A DNA stretch of 6,400 nt. Origin: Candidatus Omnitrophota bacterium. GTDB lineage: Bacteria > Omnitrophota > Gorgyraeia > Duberdicusellales > 4484-171. Positions 5,688 to 6,400 of the stretch are shown here, one piece after another. The notes below the pieces were generated by a model, which was not told the DNA's origin, searched no databases, and saw nothing but the letters and a program-made list of their open reading frames with translations. Where the stretch lies: assembly GCA_030631705.1 (NCBI GenBank), contig DAOVKQ010000042.1:1-6400 (forward strand). Direction: 5' to 3'. Every line of letters begins with the position of its first letter. Within the stretch, counting starts at the first letter, position 1. Made by a program: the position numbers and the translations under genes.

Positions 5688-6400
5688 TAAAAAGTGGCAA
5701 AAGTATTGGGAAAAACAAGGTCTTTTTAGCGTAGACACGAAAGACCGTTCTCTTCCCAAATATTACTGTCTGGTAATGTTTCCTTATCCTTCAAGTGAGT
5801 TGCATGTCGGGCACGCCCGCAATTACGTAATCGGCGATGCCGTGGCTCGTTATAAAGCAATGAGAGGCTTCAAGGTATTAAATCCTATGGGCTGGGATGC
5901 TTTTGGCCTGCCTGCCGAGAATCAGGCCATAAAACGTAAAATCCATCCCCGGGAGTGGACCTCTAAAAATATAGCCGGGATTAAACAACAGTTGGCTTCC
6001 TGGGGGGTGGGGTATGATTGGCAGAGAGAGGTTACTACTTGTTTTCCTGAGTATTATAAATGGACACAATGGATATTCTTAAAGCTTTATGAACGGGGAC
6101 TTGCCTATCGTAAGGAAGCGTCAGTTAACTGGTGTTCCTCCTGTAAAACAGTTCTTGCCAATGAACAGGTAATTGATGGAAATTGTGAGCGCTGTTCAAC
6201 AGGTGTCGAGCAGAAAAAATTAAAGCAGTGGTTTTTTAAGATAACCGATTATGCCGATAAGCTTTTAGAGGATATCGAGACTTTGGATAACTGGCCGGAG
6301 AGGGTAAAAGTAATGCAGCGCAACTGGATCGGTAAATCCCATGGTGTAGAGATAGATTTTCCGGTTCAGGATAAAGACTTAAGCCTCAAATGTTTTACCA
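5665..6400 (+). CDS. leuS: Leucyl-tRNA synthetase, N-terminal 245 residues (runs off the window)
   Basis: Class I aminoacyl-tRNA synthetase charging tRNA-Leu with leucine in the cytoplasm. The frame is open from GTG 5665 to the window end. Residues 4-18 ([15 protein letters not shown]) match the usual start. [20 protein letters not shown] (38-57) holds the HIGH-type signature HVGH at 47-50, with Ser where FPYPSG is usual. [17 protein letters not shown] (73-89) is the LeuRS block for substrate binding. Four Cys (157, 160, 174, 177) in CxxC pairs form the zinc-binding ZN1 module. [10 protein letters not shown] (218-227) marks the entry to the CP1 editing domain, where the window stops; editing, KMSKS and C-terminal parts are not seen. 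It overlaps nfo by 23 nt in another frame, and a tRNA-Leu gene lies about 1.2 kb upstream on the other strand. Confidence 0.97.
   Translation, partial: MDYTKEIDKKWQKYWEKQGLFSVDTKDRSLPKYYCLVMFPYPSSELHVGHARNYVIGDAVARYKAMRGFKVLNPMGWDAFGLPAENQAIKRKIHPREWTSKNIAGIKQQLASWGVGYDWQREVTTCFPEYYKWTQWIFLKLYERGLAYRKEASVNWCSSCKTVLANEQVIDGNCERCSTGVEQKKLKQWFFKITDYADKLLEDIETLDNWPERVKVMQRNWIGKSHGVEIDFPVQDKDLSLKCFT

Noticed and set aside
5878..6069. 63-codon open frame on the - strand inside leuS
   Set aside because: Antisense to the conserved catalytic core of leucyl-tRNA synthetase.

Overview
The window holds an AT-rich, gene-dense piece of bacterial chromosome carrying mostly household genes. A predicted outer-membrane beta-barrel points to a diderm (Gram-negative) cell. 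A membrane-linked HD-GYP protein, an enlarged GroES relative, TTG and GTG starts, and genes with and without Shine-Dalgarno sites side by side would suit an uncultured candidate-phylum lineage such as Omnitrophota. That placement is a weak guess from general resemblance. No transposase, integrase, CRISPR array or phage gene is visible.

Layout. (1) Positions 1-1352, + strand: the 3' part of a membrane-anchored protein with a degenerate GGDEF domain and a complete HD-GYP c-di-GMP phosphodiesterase domain; its true start probably lies before the window. (2) 1413-2690: a near-consensus promoter sits almost on the start codon of purU (formyltetrahydrofolate deformylase), and a GroES-family gene with an enlarged middle loop follows 18 nt later. 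(3) 2711-4332: a two-gene unit with its own candidate promoter and two strong Shine-Dalgarno sites. It encodes a signal-peptide-bearing beta-barrel resembling the translocation domain of inverse autotransporters (intimin/invasin), with no passenger, and then a small secreted beta-rich protein of unknown function. (4) 4336-4383: an imperfect hairpin between convergent genes. (5) 4408-4790: tRNA-Leu(CAA) on the - strand with a strong promoter, an intergenic stretch with a 14-bp palindrome and small repeats, and tRNA-Ala(GGC) on the + strand. (6) 4824-6400: nfo (endonuclease IV, TTG start, all nine metal ligands present) overlapping by 23 nt with leuS (leucyl-tRNA synthetase, GTG start), which runs off the window end.

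Working together. The tRNA-Ala, nfo and leuS genes look like one transcription unit, because no convincing terminator separates them and the last two overlap. purU and the GroES-like gene probably share a transcript. The barrel and secreted-protein genes are the most unusual part: a passenger-less inverse-autotransporter barrel tightly linked to a separate secreted protein could be a two-gene surface system. That functional link is inferred from gene order alone.
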